NCBI GenBank assembly: GCA_949292635.1
Contig: CASEZY010000002.1
Coordinates: 62,001 to 126,000 of the forward strand
Origin: an uncultured Methanomassiliicoccales archaeon
Lineage (GTDB): Archaea > Thermoplasmatota > Thermoplasmata > Methanomassiliicoccales > Methanomethylophilaceae
DNA length: 64,000 nucleotides
Reading direction: 5' to 3'
Shown: piece after piece, positions 21,111 to 29,933 of the stretch
Layout: each line of letters begins with the position of its first letter
Numbering within the stretch: position 1 is the first letter of the stretch
Made by a program: the position numbers and the translations under genes
Notes under the pieces: generated by a model
Database searches by the model: none
The model's input: the letters and a program-made list of their open reading frames with translations, nothing else
Told to the model about the DNA's origin: nothing

Positions 21111-21655
21111 CCATGGGAAGGGGAAGGATTACCATCGGACTGTACAATTCGTACGACCCGTCGAAGTTCAGGGAACCCCACCGCCGTGCCATCGCCCGCG
21201 CAGGGGGCTTGGCGATGTCCTTCGACATGAATCTGGCACTGTTCGGTTTCCCGTTCCCCGAGGACATATCCACCCCGGTGGATCTGGCGAATTGGGTGGC
21301 CGGTACCACCAGCATCGGCTCCCACGGCGATTATTTCGTTGATTTAGCGGAGATGGGCCGCTTCCACAGCTTCCCCTATCCGGCAAAGGGATTCCCGCCC
21401 CAGTTGGGCGAGGCGATATTGACGACATCGAAACCCAAGGAGAACCTGAGGGTCACCGCCAATCAGGTCGCCGATATGGTGCGCTCCGGCAGGAGCGTAC
21501 TGCTCGTCTTCGGCCTGGGCCCCCACGGTGTTCCAAAGAGCGCCGCATCCATCCCGAGATACAACCTCGACATAACCGGCGGAGGGTACTCCCTGGAGAC
21601 ATGCACCGCCGTGGGCTCCGTCACCGGCGCTCTGCACGCGCTGCTGGATCAGTAG
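21107..21655 (+). CDS. DUF531 family archaeal protein (SPOUT-like)
   Basis: 182 residues. The opening 'ITIGLYNSYDPSKF' and 'HRRAIARAGG' segment, 'LALFGFPFP' and the late 'VLLVFGLGPHGVPK' glycine-rich loop are typical of the archaeal DUF531 family. That family has features of SPOUT methyltransferases (C-terminal knotted AdoMet site). Substrate unknown; RNA methylation is the likely class. It starts in an ATGA overlap with the 58-residue protein and ends in a seven-base overlap with the convergent purM gene. Confidence 0.82.
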   Translation: MTMGRGRITIGLYNSYDPSKFREPHRRAIARAGGLAMSFDMNLALFGFPFPEDISTPVDLANWVAGTTSIGSHGDYFVDLAEMGRFHSFPYPAKGFPPQLGEAILTTSKPKENLRVTANQVADMVRSGRSVLLVFGLGPHGVPKSAASIPRYNLDITGGGYSLETCTAVGSVTGALHALLDQ

Positions 21656-22668
21656 TTCTCGTAGAGGATGTTCCCCTGTTCCAGGAGCACGCCCTTGCCC
21701 TTCTCCACACGGCCGACGACGGCTGCGCCGTCGTAGTTCCTGGCGATCTCCTCCGCCGCGTCAGCGGGGGCGATGATGTCGAATCCCATGCTCATGTTGA
21801 GAGTCTGGTAGATCTCCTTGTCGGATATCTCTCCCAGCTCCTGGATCTTGGTGAAGATGGGAGCGGGCTTCAGCGGGTTATCAATGACATAACGAAGACC
21901 CTCCTTCATGCGGAGGATGTTCCTCAGTCCGCCGCCGGTGATGTCCACCAGTCCGTGCACCTCGTATTTCGAAAGGATGTCCAGAACGTCCTTCACGTAG
22001 ATGCGGGTGGGCGTGAGGAGCTCCATTCCGACCGTCTTCTGCAGTCCGGGGCAGGAGTCCCTCATCCCGTATCCGGCGGACTCGAAGACCTTCCTGGCGA
22101 GGGTGAGGCCGTTGGAGTGTATCCCCGATGAGGCGAGGGTGACGATCAGGTCGCCTTCCCTGCAGTCCTCCCCGGTGACCACCTTGTCCTTATCAACGAA
22201 TCCCAGGCAGGTACCGGAGACGTCCACGCCGTTCACCATCTCCGGCAGCACGGCGATCTCCCCGCCCACGATCTCCATGTTGGACAGTTCCGCGCCCTTC
22301 TCGAGACCGATCCCAACGGCCTTGGTGATCCCCTCGTCGGGATGGTCTATGGCGATGTAATCAACGAAGGACATGGGCTCGGCACCGACGCAGATGGTGT
22401 CGTTGACGTTCATGGCTATGCAGTCGATGCCCACGGTGTCCCAAACCCCCAGCTCCTCGGCGACCAGGAGTTTCGTACCGACGCCGTCGGTGGCCATGGT
22501 CAGATACACGTCGCCGAAGTCGATGAGGCTGGCGAAGAGGTTCTTCTTCCTCACCATGGTTCCTCTGCCCTCCCTGCGGTACTTCAGCTCGCCCACCAGC
22601 GACGCGATCGCGCTGGATTTGTGATCTATGTCAACACCTGCCTTGGCGTACGTCCAACCCTCAGTCAT
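21649..22668 (-). CDS. purM: Phosphoribosylformylglycinamidine cyclo-ligase (AIR synthetase)
   Basis: Catalyses ATP-dependent ring closure of FGAM to aminoimidazole ribotide, the fifth purine step and also the ThiC substrate. 339 residues with the AIRS fold: 'YAKAGVDID' at the N-terminus, 'TDGVGTKLL', 'GIDCIAMNVNDTICVGAEP', 'GGEIA', 'SSGIHSNGLTLAR' and 'GLVDITGGGLRN'. A probable TATA element on this strand (GGTATAATA, 22701-22709) lies 33-41 bases before the ATG. It is divergent from rlmE. Confidence 0.95.
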   Translation of the reverse strand: MTEGWTYAKAGVDIDHKSSAIASLVGELKYRREGRGTMVRKKNLFASLIDFGDVYLTMATDGVGTKLLVAEELGVWDTVGIDCIAMNVNDTICVGAEPMSFVDYIAIDHPDEGITKAVGIGLEKGAELSNMEIVGGEIAVLPEMVNGVDVSGTCLGFVDKDKVVTGEDCREGDLIVTLASSGIHSNGLTLARKVFESAGYGMRDSCPGLQKTVGMELLTPTRIYVKDVLDILSKYEVHGLVDITGGGLRNILRMKEGLRYVIDNPLKPAPIFTKIQELGEISDKEIYQTLNMSMGFDIIAPADAAEEIARNYDGAAVVGRVEKGKGVLLEQGNILYENY

Positions 22669-22764
22669 CTAGGACACCGATTCTCGGAACCTTTGCGCCG
22701 TATTATACCTTGTCGCACCCGCACATGCGAAGCGGTTTTATCCGCGGGGGTGGTGAGGGGTCAC

Positions 22765-23445
22765 ATGCACGAGCGCTGGCTGGAGGAGAGGCACCACGAG
22801 TACTACTACAAGCTGGCCAAGAAGATGGACTACCGTTCCAGGGCATCCTTCAAGCTCATGCAGATCGACGACCGCTTCGGCCTCTTCAAGGAGGGCGACC
22901 GGGTGGTGGATCTGGGAGCCGCTCCCGGAGGGTGGCTCCAGGTGGCCAAGGAGCGCGTGGGCGCCGAGGGCACCGTGGTGGGCGTCGATCTCAGACCCAT
23001 ACGTCCTCTGGAGGGAGTCACCACCATAGTGGGCGACATCACCGAGGATGCCACCATGCGCAAGCTGCTGGAGATCTTCGAAGGCGAGGCGGACGTGATC
23101 ATCTCCGATATGGCGCCAAACATCGCCGGTCATTATTCCACCGACCACGCCCGTTCGGTCAACCTCTGCGAATACGCCGTGGGCGTGGCGGACCGCATCC
23201 TCAAGAAGGAGGGCCGCATGGTGATGAAGGTGTTCTACGGGGATATGTTCAACGACCTGAGGAGACAGCTGGAGCTTCGCTTCCGTTCGGTGAAGGTGCA
23301 TTCCCCCGACGCATCCCGTCCCACCTCCTCGGAGATGTACGTCATCTGCAAGGGATACACCGCCAAAACCAGGGTCCCGATCGGGGAGGCCGTCCCGCCG
23401 GAGGAGAAGAAGCCCCGCTTCACCGTCAAGGGGAACCTGTCATGA
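22765..23445 (+). CDS. rlmE: RlmE/FtsJ-type 23S rRNA (uridine-2'-O-)-methyltransferase
   Basis: 226 residues from ATG 22765. The AdoMet-binding motif I 'VVDLGAAPGGWLQVA' lies at about 47-61. The K-D-K-E catalytic tetrad of 2'-O-methyltransferases fits Lys in the N-terminal 'RSRASFKL', Asp in 'ISDMAPN', Lys in 'MVMKVF' and Glu in 'SSEMY'. It methylates the A-loop uridine of large-subunit rRNA. A TATA-like TTTTATC (22736-22742) gives leaderless spacing. The stop overlaps the following hydrolase start by ATGA. Confidence 0.93.
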   Translation: MHERWLEERHHEYYYKLAKKMDYRSRASFKLMQIDDRFGLFKEGDRVVDLGAAPGGWLQVAKERVGAEGTVVGVDLRPIRPLEGVTTIVGDITEDATMRKLLEIFEGEADVIISDMAPNIAGHYSTDHARSVNLCEYAVGVADRILKKEGRMVMKVFYGDMFNDLRRQLELRFRSVKVHSPDASRPTSSEMYVICKGYTAKTRVPIGEAVPPEEKKPRFTVKGNLS

Positions 23446-24059
23446 CCGTGTCCAAGATCGTCTGCATAGGGTGGAACTACCGCCCCCACATCATCGAGAC
23501 CGACGCCGAACTCCCGAAGGAGCCCACGGTGTTCCTGAAGCCCCCGTCCTGCATCATCCATGACGGGGAGGACATCGTGATACCAGACGGTGTCACCAAC
23601 GTGCAGCATGAGGTCGAGTTGGCATTGATCGTCGGCAAGAGGTGTCACGACGTCACGGAGAGCGAGGCGTTGCGGTACATCTCCCACGTGGCGGTGTTCA
23701 ACGACGTCACCGCCAGGGACATGCAGTCCGAGGCCCGCCGTACCGGCAACCCCTGGTCGCTGGCGAAGGGGATGGATACCTTCGGTCCCCTGTCGGACCC
23801 GGTGCCTGCGGAGGGGTTGGATCTCTCCTCGTTGCATCTTACCCTCAAGGTGAACGGAGAGGTCCGGCAGGACGGCAACACCAAGGACATGATCTTCTCC
23901 CCGGCCTTCGTCGTGTCGTATCTGTCGAGATTCATGACAGTGGAGCCCGGGGACGTCATCGCCACCGGCACCCCCGAGGGCGTGTCCGAGATAAGGCGCG
24001 GCGATGTTGTCACCGCAACGATAGATGGAGTGGGAACGATCACCAACAGGGTGGCCTAA
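23442..24059 (+). CDS. Fumarylacetoacetate hydrolase-family protein
   Basis: 205 residues, a compact FAH domain of the type that hydrolyses or decarboxylates acylpyruvates or 2-keto acids. The N-terminal 'CIGWNY' is followed by the metal ligands: the E-x-E of 'HEVELALIVGK' and the Asp of 'FNDVTARDMQ'. Lys and Gly residues of the active site occur in 'LAKGMDTFGP', and the C-terminal 'IATGTPEGVSEIRRGD' is diagnostic. The exact substrate cannot be read from sequence; acylpyruvase or oxaloacetate decarboxylase are candidates. It is translationally coupled to rlmE, with no obvious functional link. Its stop overlaps that of the convergent helicase by four bases. Confidence 0.87.
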   Translation: MTVSKIVCIGWNYRPHIIETDAELPKEPTVFLKPPSCIIHDGEDIVIPDGVTNVQHEVELALIVGKRCHDVTESEALRYISHVAVFNDVTARDMQSEARRTGNPWSLAKGMDTFGPLSDPVPAEGLDLSSLHLTLKVNGEVRQDGNTKDMIFSPAFVVSYLSRFMTVEPGDVIATGTPEGVSEIRRGDVVTATIDGVGTITNRVA

Positions 24060-26803
24060 TCCCAGAACCTCTTGTTCTTGGCAAAGAGCACTTCCGCGGC
24101 GAGGATGTCCCTGAGGAACTCGTCTTCGTCGGTGTGCATACTTCTGAGTATACGGGATGCGGCATCGGGTCCGACACCCCTTCCCGCCAGGGTCAAGGCG
24201 GCCTTGCGGCCGTCCTCGTTGACCAGGTTCGCTATCCTGCGAACGCGGACCATGTCCTTCCTCTGCTCATCCGTCAGCTTCTCGCGGTCCATGCCGAAGA
24301 GGGCGATCTTGTCCCTGTCATACTCCTTCAGGGCGGCGATCATGTTCCCGCCGCAGCGGGGGCAGATGAACCTCTTGGGAGCATCCCCCACCCTGAACCT
24401 CCACTGCGACCTGCAGTTCAGGCATGACGCGAACAGCACCTCGTTCTCCAGCCTCTTCTTCAACGCCATGAGGATGGAGTGGTCCGCCCTCAGGGGCTGC
24501 ATGAGCTCCCTGGATCTGGTGATTCCTTCCATGCCCATGGGAGATACGGTGCCCACGGTCACCTTGATCTCCCCGCTGCGGATCATGGACACCGCCTTCT
24601 CGGTGTTCTCGATGTCCAGGTCCTCCCAGAGGACCTTGTTCACAGCCTCCCTGTACGCCGGCGTGTCCCTGTGCAGATCGAAGAGCCTGCCGAAGTTCAT
24701 GAAGCGGTGGTCGGCCTCCTTCTCCACGATGCCGAACTTCTTCGCCACATAGGCGAACCTCCACTTCAGGAAGGTGGAGTTCAGCACGGTCATCCTCGCA
24801 AGGGCCTCCACCGTCCCGGGTTCGATCCTCTTGAAGGTGTCCATCACCGTATCCGGCTGGATGTTGCGGGGCATCTCCAGGATTATGCGGTATTGGTCCG
24901 TGGTCACACCCACGCTCTCCCCGATCCTCGCCGCCAGCAGCGCTACGAATATCTTGCTGATGGTCTCGTTGACCTTGGTGCCGAAGCAGGCGTTTATGAT
25001 CACCAGCCGGTCCCCGAACTCCATGGTGATCAAACGGTCACTAGGCACGCTCCACTTGCTGCGCTGCTCGTTTACGTACCTGTGAACCTCAGCCTTCGCG
25101 TTGTCGTTGCACTTGTATGCGGAGAGGTCGCCGGTGCGGCGCATGCGCCCCACCTCCATGGCAACCTCGAAGGGCACGGGGATGTCCGATCCGGTCCACG
25201 ACGGCACCGAGCCGATGTCCCTGGCCTCCTCCACCAGGATCTCGTCCTCCCGCATCTCCACCACCCTCCAGGTGCGGCCCTTGGCGATGAACATGGCGTT
25301 CTGGCTTTCGAAGGTGGCCACGAAGCTCTCGTCCAGGGTGCCGATTATCGCCCTGGTGGCGATGTCGCGGATGAAGTACGACCGTTCGTCGGGGATCATG
25401 GAGATGTTGCTGTAGAAGTAATCCATCCCCTTGCGGGAGCGGCGGAAGCCGTCCTCGTCCTCGAAGAGCATCTTGATGCTCTTCAACTGCTCCAGAACGC
25501 CGTCCATGTCGTCCCGCTCCAGGTCCCTGAAGGGGTGTGCCCTGCGGAATACGGCGTAGGCGGAGTCCCTGTCGATGCGTCCGGACATGGTCATGGCGAC
25601 GAGCTGGTTCGCTACGACGGTGAGGGGACAGGGTCTTGCTGAACTGTCCTCCACCTCCCTCTCCTCGCATCTGCGGGCCACCACCATCGCCTCCATGATC
25701 TCGTCCGGTGCCGTCACCAACACCTTTGCGCGGATCTTACCGCCGATGCGGTGGCCGGCCCTGCCGGCCCTCTGGACCATGCGGGTCACCCTGCGGGGGG
25801 AGTTGTACTGTATCACCAGGTCGGTGGTTCCCACATCGATCCCCAATTCCAGGGACGACGTACATATCAATGCCTTCAGGTCGCCGCTCTTGAAGCGCTC
25901 CTCCATCTCGGTGCGCACCTCCTTGGACAGCGACCCGTGATGGACGTCGATGGGGAACTCCGGGTCCCAGTGGCGGAATCTGGCCGCCAGCCACTCTGCG
26001 GTCTCGCGGGTGTTGACGAAGAACAGGGTCGAACGCCCCTCCTCCACAAGTTGTCTAGCCCTGATCATCACCGATATGATGTCCGGGTCCCCCTGCAGCT
26101 TGTCCAGAAGGACTGCATCGTCGCAGGGGTCGGGGCGCTCGATGGAGATGTCCATGTCGCGGTGGGTGTCGTGCCTGCAAAGCGTCACCTTCCTCTTCAC
26201 GCCCACCAGGAACCTGGCCACCTCGTCGCCGTTCCCCACGGTGGCGGAGAGTCCTATCCTCTGATACTCGCCCGCCAGCAGGGTCAGGCGCTCCAAGGCC
26301 ACGGACAACTGTGCTCCGCGCTCGGTGTCCGCCAGTTCGTGGATCTCGTCCACCACCACCCAGCGGATGTTCTTCATGTGCTGCGCCAGACGTTTTCCGG
26401 TGAACATCACCTGCAGGGTCTCCGGCGTGGTGATCAGCACGTCCGGGGGATGGAGGGATTGACGGTTCCTGTCCGACGACGACGTGTCCCCGTGGCGCAC
26501 GTCCACCTTGATGTCCAGGTCGCCGCCGATGTCCTCCAGGCGGCGGAACATGTCCCTGTTAAGCGCTCTTAGAGGGGTGATGTAAAGACACCTTATGCCG
26601 GGCCGGGGGCCCTCCTCCCGCATGGCGTCCAGGATCGGAAGCATGGCCGCCTCGGTCTTGCCGATGCCGGTGGGCGCCAACAACAGCACATTGTCGCCCC
26701 TGGCGATCCTGGGCCCGGTGTCCCGCTGGGGGTCGGTGGGCTCGGTCATCCCCCTGGCCGCCAGAACCGATTGCAGTTCCGCGGACAGGTAGTCGAATGT
26801 CAT
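24056..26803 (-). CDS. Lhr-core-type superfamily 2 helicase with zinc finger
   Basis: 915 residues, the usual archaeal Lhr length. Motifs: 'TDPQRDTGP' (Q-like), Walker A 'APTGIGKTEAA', 'TPLRALNRD', 'TTPETLQV', DEIH, 'LSATVG', 'LFFVNTRETAEW', 'TSSLELGIDVG' and 'QRAGRAGHR'. A C-terminal region after the winged-helix domain carries a zinc ribbon 'CLNC...CPRC'. Unwinding of RNA or DNA with ATP is expected. It is the second Lhr-type helicase in the window and clearly different from the 1788-residue one. It lies downstream of hdrD on the same strand, separated by a perfect 9-bp-stem hairpin. Confidence 0.93.
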   Translation of the reverse strand: MTFDYLSAELQSVLAARGMTEPTDPQRDTGPRIARGDNVLLLAPTGIGKTEAAMLPILDAMREEGPRPGIRCLYITPLRALNRDMFRRLEDIGGDLDIKVDVRHGDTSSSDRNRQSLHPPDVLITTPETLQVMFTGKRLAQHMKNIRWVVVDEIHELADTERGAQLSVALERLTLLAGEYQRIGLSATVGNGDEVARFLVGVKRKVTLCRHDTHRDMDISIERPDPCDDAVLLDKLQGDPDIISVMIRARQLVEEGRSTLFFVNTRETAEWLAARFRHWDPEFPIDVHHGSLSKEVRTEMEERFKSGDLKALICTSSLELGIDVGTTDLVIQYNSPRRVTRMVQRAGRAGHRIGGKIRAKVLVTAPDEIMEAMVVARRCEEREVEDSSARPCPLTVVANQLVAMTMSGRIDRDSAYAVFRRAHPFRDLERDDMDGVLEQLKSIKMLFEDEDGFRRSRKGMDYFYSNISMIPDERSYFIRDIATRAIIGTLDESFVATFESQNAMFIAKGRTWRVVEMREDEILVEEARDIGSVPSWTGSDIPVPFEVAMEVGRMRRTGDLSAYKCNDNAKAEVHRYVNEQRSKWSVPSDRLITMEFGDRLVIINACFGTKVNETISKIFVALLAARIGESVGVTTDQYRIILEMPRNIQPDTVMDTFKRIEPGTVEALARMTVLNSTFLKWRFAYVAKKFGIVEKEADHRFMNFGRLFDLHRDTPAYREAVNKVLWEDLDIENTEKAVSMIRSGEIKVTVGTVSPMGMEGITRSRELMQPLRADHSILMALKKRLENEVLFASCLNCRSQWRFRVGDAPKRFICPRCGGNMIAALKEYDRDKIALFGMDREKLTDEQRKDMVRVRRIANLVNEDGRKAALTLAGRGVGPDAASRILRSMHTDEDEFLRDILAAEVLFAKNKRFWD

Positions 26804-26816
26804 GTGTGAGAACGAT

Positions 26817-26838
26817 GCCGGGCCCTGCGGGGCCCGGC
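26817..26838. terminator. Perfect 9-bp-stem hairpin between hdrD and the helicase gene
   Basis: GCCGGGCCC-TGCG-GGGCCCGGC, a very stable stem 15 bases past the hdrD stop (minus strand) and 14 bases before the helicase ATG. There is no T-tract after it, so it may stabilise the hdrD mRNA 3' end or limit read-through rather than act as a classical archaeal terminator. Confidence 0.6.
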
Positions 26839-26852
26839 GTTGGGGTTTGGAA

Positions 26853-28547
26853 TCACTTTCTCTTCTTGGCCTTCTTCATGGCGCGCATCTGTTCCTTGAT
26901 CGTCTCGCGGATGATGATCGCCTGCTTCTCGCCGTCGGTGACGTCGGCGGGGTCGAACTTCAGAACGACCCAACCCTCGTCCTCCAGGGGCTTGCGGGCG
27001 TCGGTGTCGTCGTGCTCGACGAAGACAGCGACCTTGCCCTTCACGAAGGCCACGGGGATCTGGTACTCCCCGTAGTATCTCCTGCACCTGAGCTTCTTGT
27101 TCCAGGCGGCCCTCCTGACCACTCCCTCGGGGGTGAGCTCGTAGTTGAACTCATCCTCGTCGTATCCGGCCAGGTCGTTGGCTTCCTCGGCGATCTCCTC
27201 GGTTGCGACCTCGGCCACTGCGGCATCCGTGGCTGCGGGAGCCACTGCGGGCTGTGCTGCAGGGGCGGCCTCGGCGGCTGCCGCGGCAGGTGCTGCAGCG
27301 GGAGCGGCGGCGGGGGCTTCGGCCTTGGGTTCGGGCTTAGGCTCGACCTTGGGCGCGGTGACCTCCAGCAGGACCTCGGAGATGTCCATGATCTTGATGG
27401 GGGAGTTGAGCTTCTTGGCGCCGGCCTTCAGGTTCAGCACGCAGAAGGGGCAGGCGGTGACGATGATCTCGGCACCAACGGCCTCGGCGTCGTGGATCCT
27501 CTCGGCGGCGATGTTGACGGCGAAGTCGTTGAAGGCGGACTTGTATCCTCCTCCGGCACCGCAGCAGCGGGAGTTCTCGCGGTTCTTTTCCATCTCCACG
27601 AACTCCAGGCCCTTGATCTTCTTCAGGATGTTCCTGGGCTCCTCGTAGACCTTGGAGTGCCTTCCCAGGTGGCAGGGGTCGTGGTAGGTGACCTTGTGGT
27701 TGAACTCGTTGTTCAGGGGGAGCTTCCTCTCCTTGATCAGGCGGTCAACGTACTGGGTGAAGTGGTAGACGTTCTGGCCGGTCTTGGAGTAGTACTCCCC
27801 GAAGTTGGAGGAGACGGTCTTGTAGCATCCGGCGCAGGTCATGACCATGTCCTTGGCTCCGACGCCGTCGGCCTTGGTGACGGTGGTGATGGCCAGGTTC
27901 ATGGTGTGGGCGGTGATACCGGTCCTCAGCATGGGGGAGGAGCAGCAGACCTCGTCCTCGCCCAGGCAGTTCATGGAGACGCCGGCGCGGGCCAGCACCT
28001 TCACTCCCGCGGTGGGGATGTGCTGCATCCTGTAGGAACCGGTGCATCCGGCGAACATGATGGCGTCGGGGACCTGTGCCCTCTCGACGTCCTCGGGCCA
28101 CCAGGCGTCCCTCTTGGCCCTGGGCTCGCCGAAGGAGTTGCCGGTCTTGGCGATCTTCTCGGAGATGCCCTTGTGGACGGGCAGGGGGGCGACGCCCTCC
28201 TGGACCAGCCATGCCCTGACGGTCTCCCACAGCTTGACGAGCTCGATGTTGGCGTGGCAGACGGCCTCGCAGTTCCCGCAGCCGGTGCACTTGAACATTG
28301 CATCGACGAACTCGGGGGAGATGGTGGCCTTCCTGCCGAGGAGCTTGTCAACGGCGCCGAAGCCGGCCTTGTCCAGCTGGTTCAGGTAGTAGATCTTGCC
28401 TCTGGCGGTGACGGACTCCCAGGGGGTCTGTCTGTGCGTCTCGCAGACGTCGATGCAGTATCCGCACATCTGACATTGGGCCAGCTCGCGGGTGATCCTC
28501 GGGAGCTTGATGAGCTTGGGCTTATCGGGCAGATTGATCGTGGCCAT
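26853..28547 (-). CDS. hdrD: Heterodisulfide reductase subunit HdrD with extra C-terminal domain
   Basis: Catalytic subunit that reduces the CoM-S-S-CoB heterodisulfide in the last step of methanogenesis. Two ferredoxin clusters: Cys25/28/31/35 and Cys87/90/93/97. Two CCG domains for non-cubane [4Fe-4S] clusters: Cys168, Cys194, Cys201-202, Cys238/241, and Cys292, Cys328-329, Cys366/369. The normal protein ends near residue 395. Here an Ala/Pro/Glu linker (about 398-458) leads to a basic domain (about 470-564). That domain resembles the Vsr/DUF559 nuclease-like fold ('WNKKLRCRRYYGEYQIPVAF', 'KVAVFVEHDD', 'LEDEGWVVLKF'). No hdrE is adjacent, consistent with Methanomassiliicoccales, where HdrD is proposed to pair with an Fpo-like complex. 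Confidence 0.93.
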   Translation of the reverse strand: MATINLPDKPKLIKLPRITRELAQCQMCGYCIDVCETHRQTPWESVTARGKIYYLNQLDKAGFGAVDKLLGRKATISPEFVDAMFKCTGCGNCEAVCHANIELVKLWETVRAWLVQEGVAPLPVHKGISEKIAKTGNSFGEPRAKRDAWWPEDVERAQVPDAIMFAGCTGSYRMQHIPTAGVKVLARAGVSMNCLGEDEVCCSSPMLRTGITAHTMNLAITTVTKADGVGAKDMVMTCAGCYKTVSSNFGEYYSKTGQNVYHFTQYVDRLIKERKLPLNNEFNHKVTYHDPCHLGRHSKVYEEPRNILKKIKGLEFVEMEKNRENSRCCGAGGGYKSAFNDFAVNIAAERIHDAEAVGAEIIVTACPFCVLNLKAGAKKLNSPIKIMDISEVLLEVTAPKVEPKPEPKAEAPAAAPAAAPAAAAAEAAPAAQPAVAPAATDAAVAEVATEEIAEEANDLAGYDEDEFNYELTPEGVVRRAAWNKKLRCRRYYGEYQIPVAFVKGKVAVFVEHDDTDARKPLEDEGWVVLKFDPADVTDGEKQAIIIRETIKEQMRAMKKAKKRK

Positions 28548-28799
28548 GTGTTCATCCTCGGATTATGGTCGCTTCCGCCCTGTCTAGCGATAGGCGGAGC
28601 TCTGAATTGGTCCGAGAAACTCCCTGGGGGTATTTGTAGGTATTGGGCTCCGGCACTAGAGCCACACATCCAAAATCATCAATTTTTACGAAATTCGTAG
28701 AATATGCGGGAGCCAGCAGTCGAACGGTATCTATGCCAGTACGCACTTTCGTTCCGACAGGGCAAAAACGGTATATCCGCGCCCCGTGATTAGCGGGAT
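28548..28799. promoter_or_regulatory. hdrD / cysteine desulfurase intergenic control region
   Basis: 252 bases between divergent genes. On the minus strand a TATA-like TACAAATA (28631-28638) lies 84-91 bases before hdrD, predicting a long leader of about 60 bases. That leader can form a stem of TCCGCC (28574-28579) with GGCGGA (28593-28598). A near-perfect palindrome TACGAA-A-TTCGTA (28687-28699) lies further upstream, a candidate operator. On the plus strand GTATATCC (28771-28778) is 22-29 bases before the desulfurase ATG. Confidence 0.5.
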
Positions 28800-29933
28800 A
28801 TGCCCTCCGGAACGGCGTATTTTGACAATGCGGCCACCACGATGACCCTTCCCGAGGTGGCGGAGGCCATGCGCCCCTACTTCACCGAGATGTACGGCAA
28901 CCCCAGCAGCCTCCATTCCATGGGGGCCGATGCGGCGGAAGCCCTGCGCAAGGCGCGCAAGAGCGTGGCGGACGCCCTGGGATGCTATCCCTCAGAGATC
29001 ATCTTCACCGCCGGAGGCACGGAATCGGACAACATGGCGGTGCTGGGCACCTTCCCCGGGGCGGGAGGGCGCGTGGTCACCACCGCCATCGAGCACTCCG
29101 CGATACTGGAGACATGCGGGGAGGTCAGGCGCAGGGGCGGCGCGTCCACGCTGATCCCCGTTGATTCCGAGGGATTCCTGGACCTGTCCGCCTTGGATTC
29201 GGCCATGGGCGACGATGTGTACCTCGTCTCCGTGATGGCCGCCAACAACGTCATCGGCACCATCGAGGACATCCGTGAGTGCGCCAAGATCGCACACGAG
29301 CACGGTGCGCTGTTCCATACCGACGCCGTTCAAGGGTTTACAAAGATGGATATCAACGTCAAGAGGGACGGTATTGACATGCTTTCGTTGTCCGGGCACA
29401 AGATCCACGGCCCCAAAGGCATCGGAGCATTCTATGTCAAGTCGGGAACGGACATTCGTCCCATCGTCTTCGGCGGCGGTCAGGAGAACGGCCTCCGCTC
29501 ATCCACCGAGAATGTCCCCGGGATAGTGGGTCTCGGCAAGGCGGTGGACATCGCCATGTCCAACATGGGCGGGGACATGCGCAGGATGACGGAGATGCGG
29601 GACCGCATCATCGATTCCGTACTCGATATCCCGGGTGCGGCGTTGAACGGTCCCCGTCACGACAGGCTCTGCAACAACGCCCACTTCCGCTTCGACGGTG
29701 TGAAGGGCAACAGCCTCGTCCTCGCGCTGAGCAGGAATGGTGTGGCGGTCTCCACCGCCTCCGCCTGCTCCGCCGGCGACACCGAGCCATCCCACGTGCT
29801 CTCGGCGATAGGGCTCACCCCCCAGCAGTCCATGTCCGCGTTAAGGGTAACGCTGTCGCACCTGAACACCGACGCCGAGGTCGACCTTCTGTTGAAGGTC
29901 CTCCCCGACGCGGTGCGTGAGTGCCGGGTCTAA
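28800..29933 (+). CDS. iscS: Cysteine desulfurase (NifS/IscS type)
   Basis: Pyridoxal-phosphate enzyme that removes sulfur from cysteine for Fe-S cluster and thio-modification pathways. 377 residues with 'YFDNAATT' and 'YGNPSSLH' at the N-terminus, '[10 protein letters not shown]' for PLP, and 'HTDAVQ'. The Schiff-base lysine is in '[11 protein letters not shown]', and the mobile catalytic Cys in '[15 protein letters not shown]'. A TATA element at leaderless spacing supports the start. It is divergent from hdrD, an Fe-S-rich protein, but no scaffold gene is adjacent. It converges on copA with four overlapping bases. Confidence 0.94.
   Translation: MPSGTAYFDNAATTMTLPEVAEAMRPYFTEMYGNPSSLHSMGADAAEALRKARKSVADALGCYPSEIIFTAGGTESDNMAVLGTFPGAGGRVVTTAIEHSAILETCGEVRRRGGASTLIPVDSEGFLDLSALDSAMGDDVYLVSVMAANNVIGTIEDIRECAKIAHEHGALFHTDAVQGFTKMDINVKRDGIDMLSLSGHKIHGPKGIGAFYVKSGTDIRPIVFGGGQENGLRSSTENVPGIVGLGKAVDIAMSNMGGDMRRMTEMRDRIIDSVLDIPGAALNGPRHDRLCNNAHFRFDGVKGNSLVLALSRNGVAVSTASACSAGDTEPSHVLSAIGLTPQQSMSALRVTLSHLNTDAEVDLLLKVLPDAVRECRV

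Noticed and set aside
27145-27340. Ala/Pro-rich tract in hdrD as a tandem DNA repeat or frameshifted region
   Set aside because: The codons vary and the frame is kept through to a structured C-terminal domain, so it is a protein linker rather than an error.
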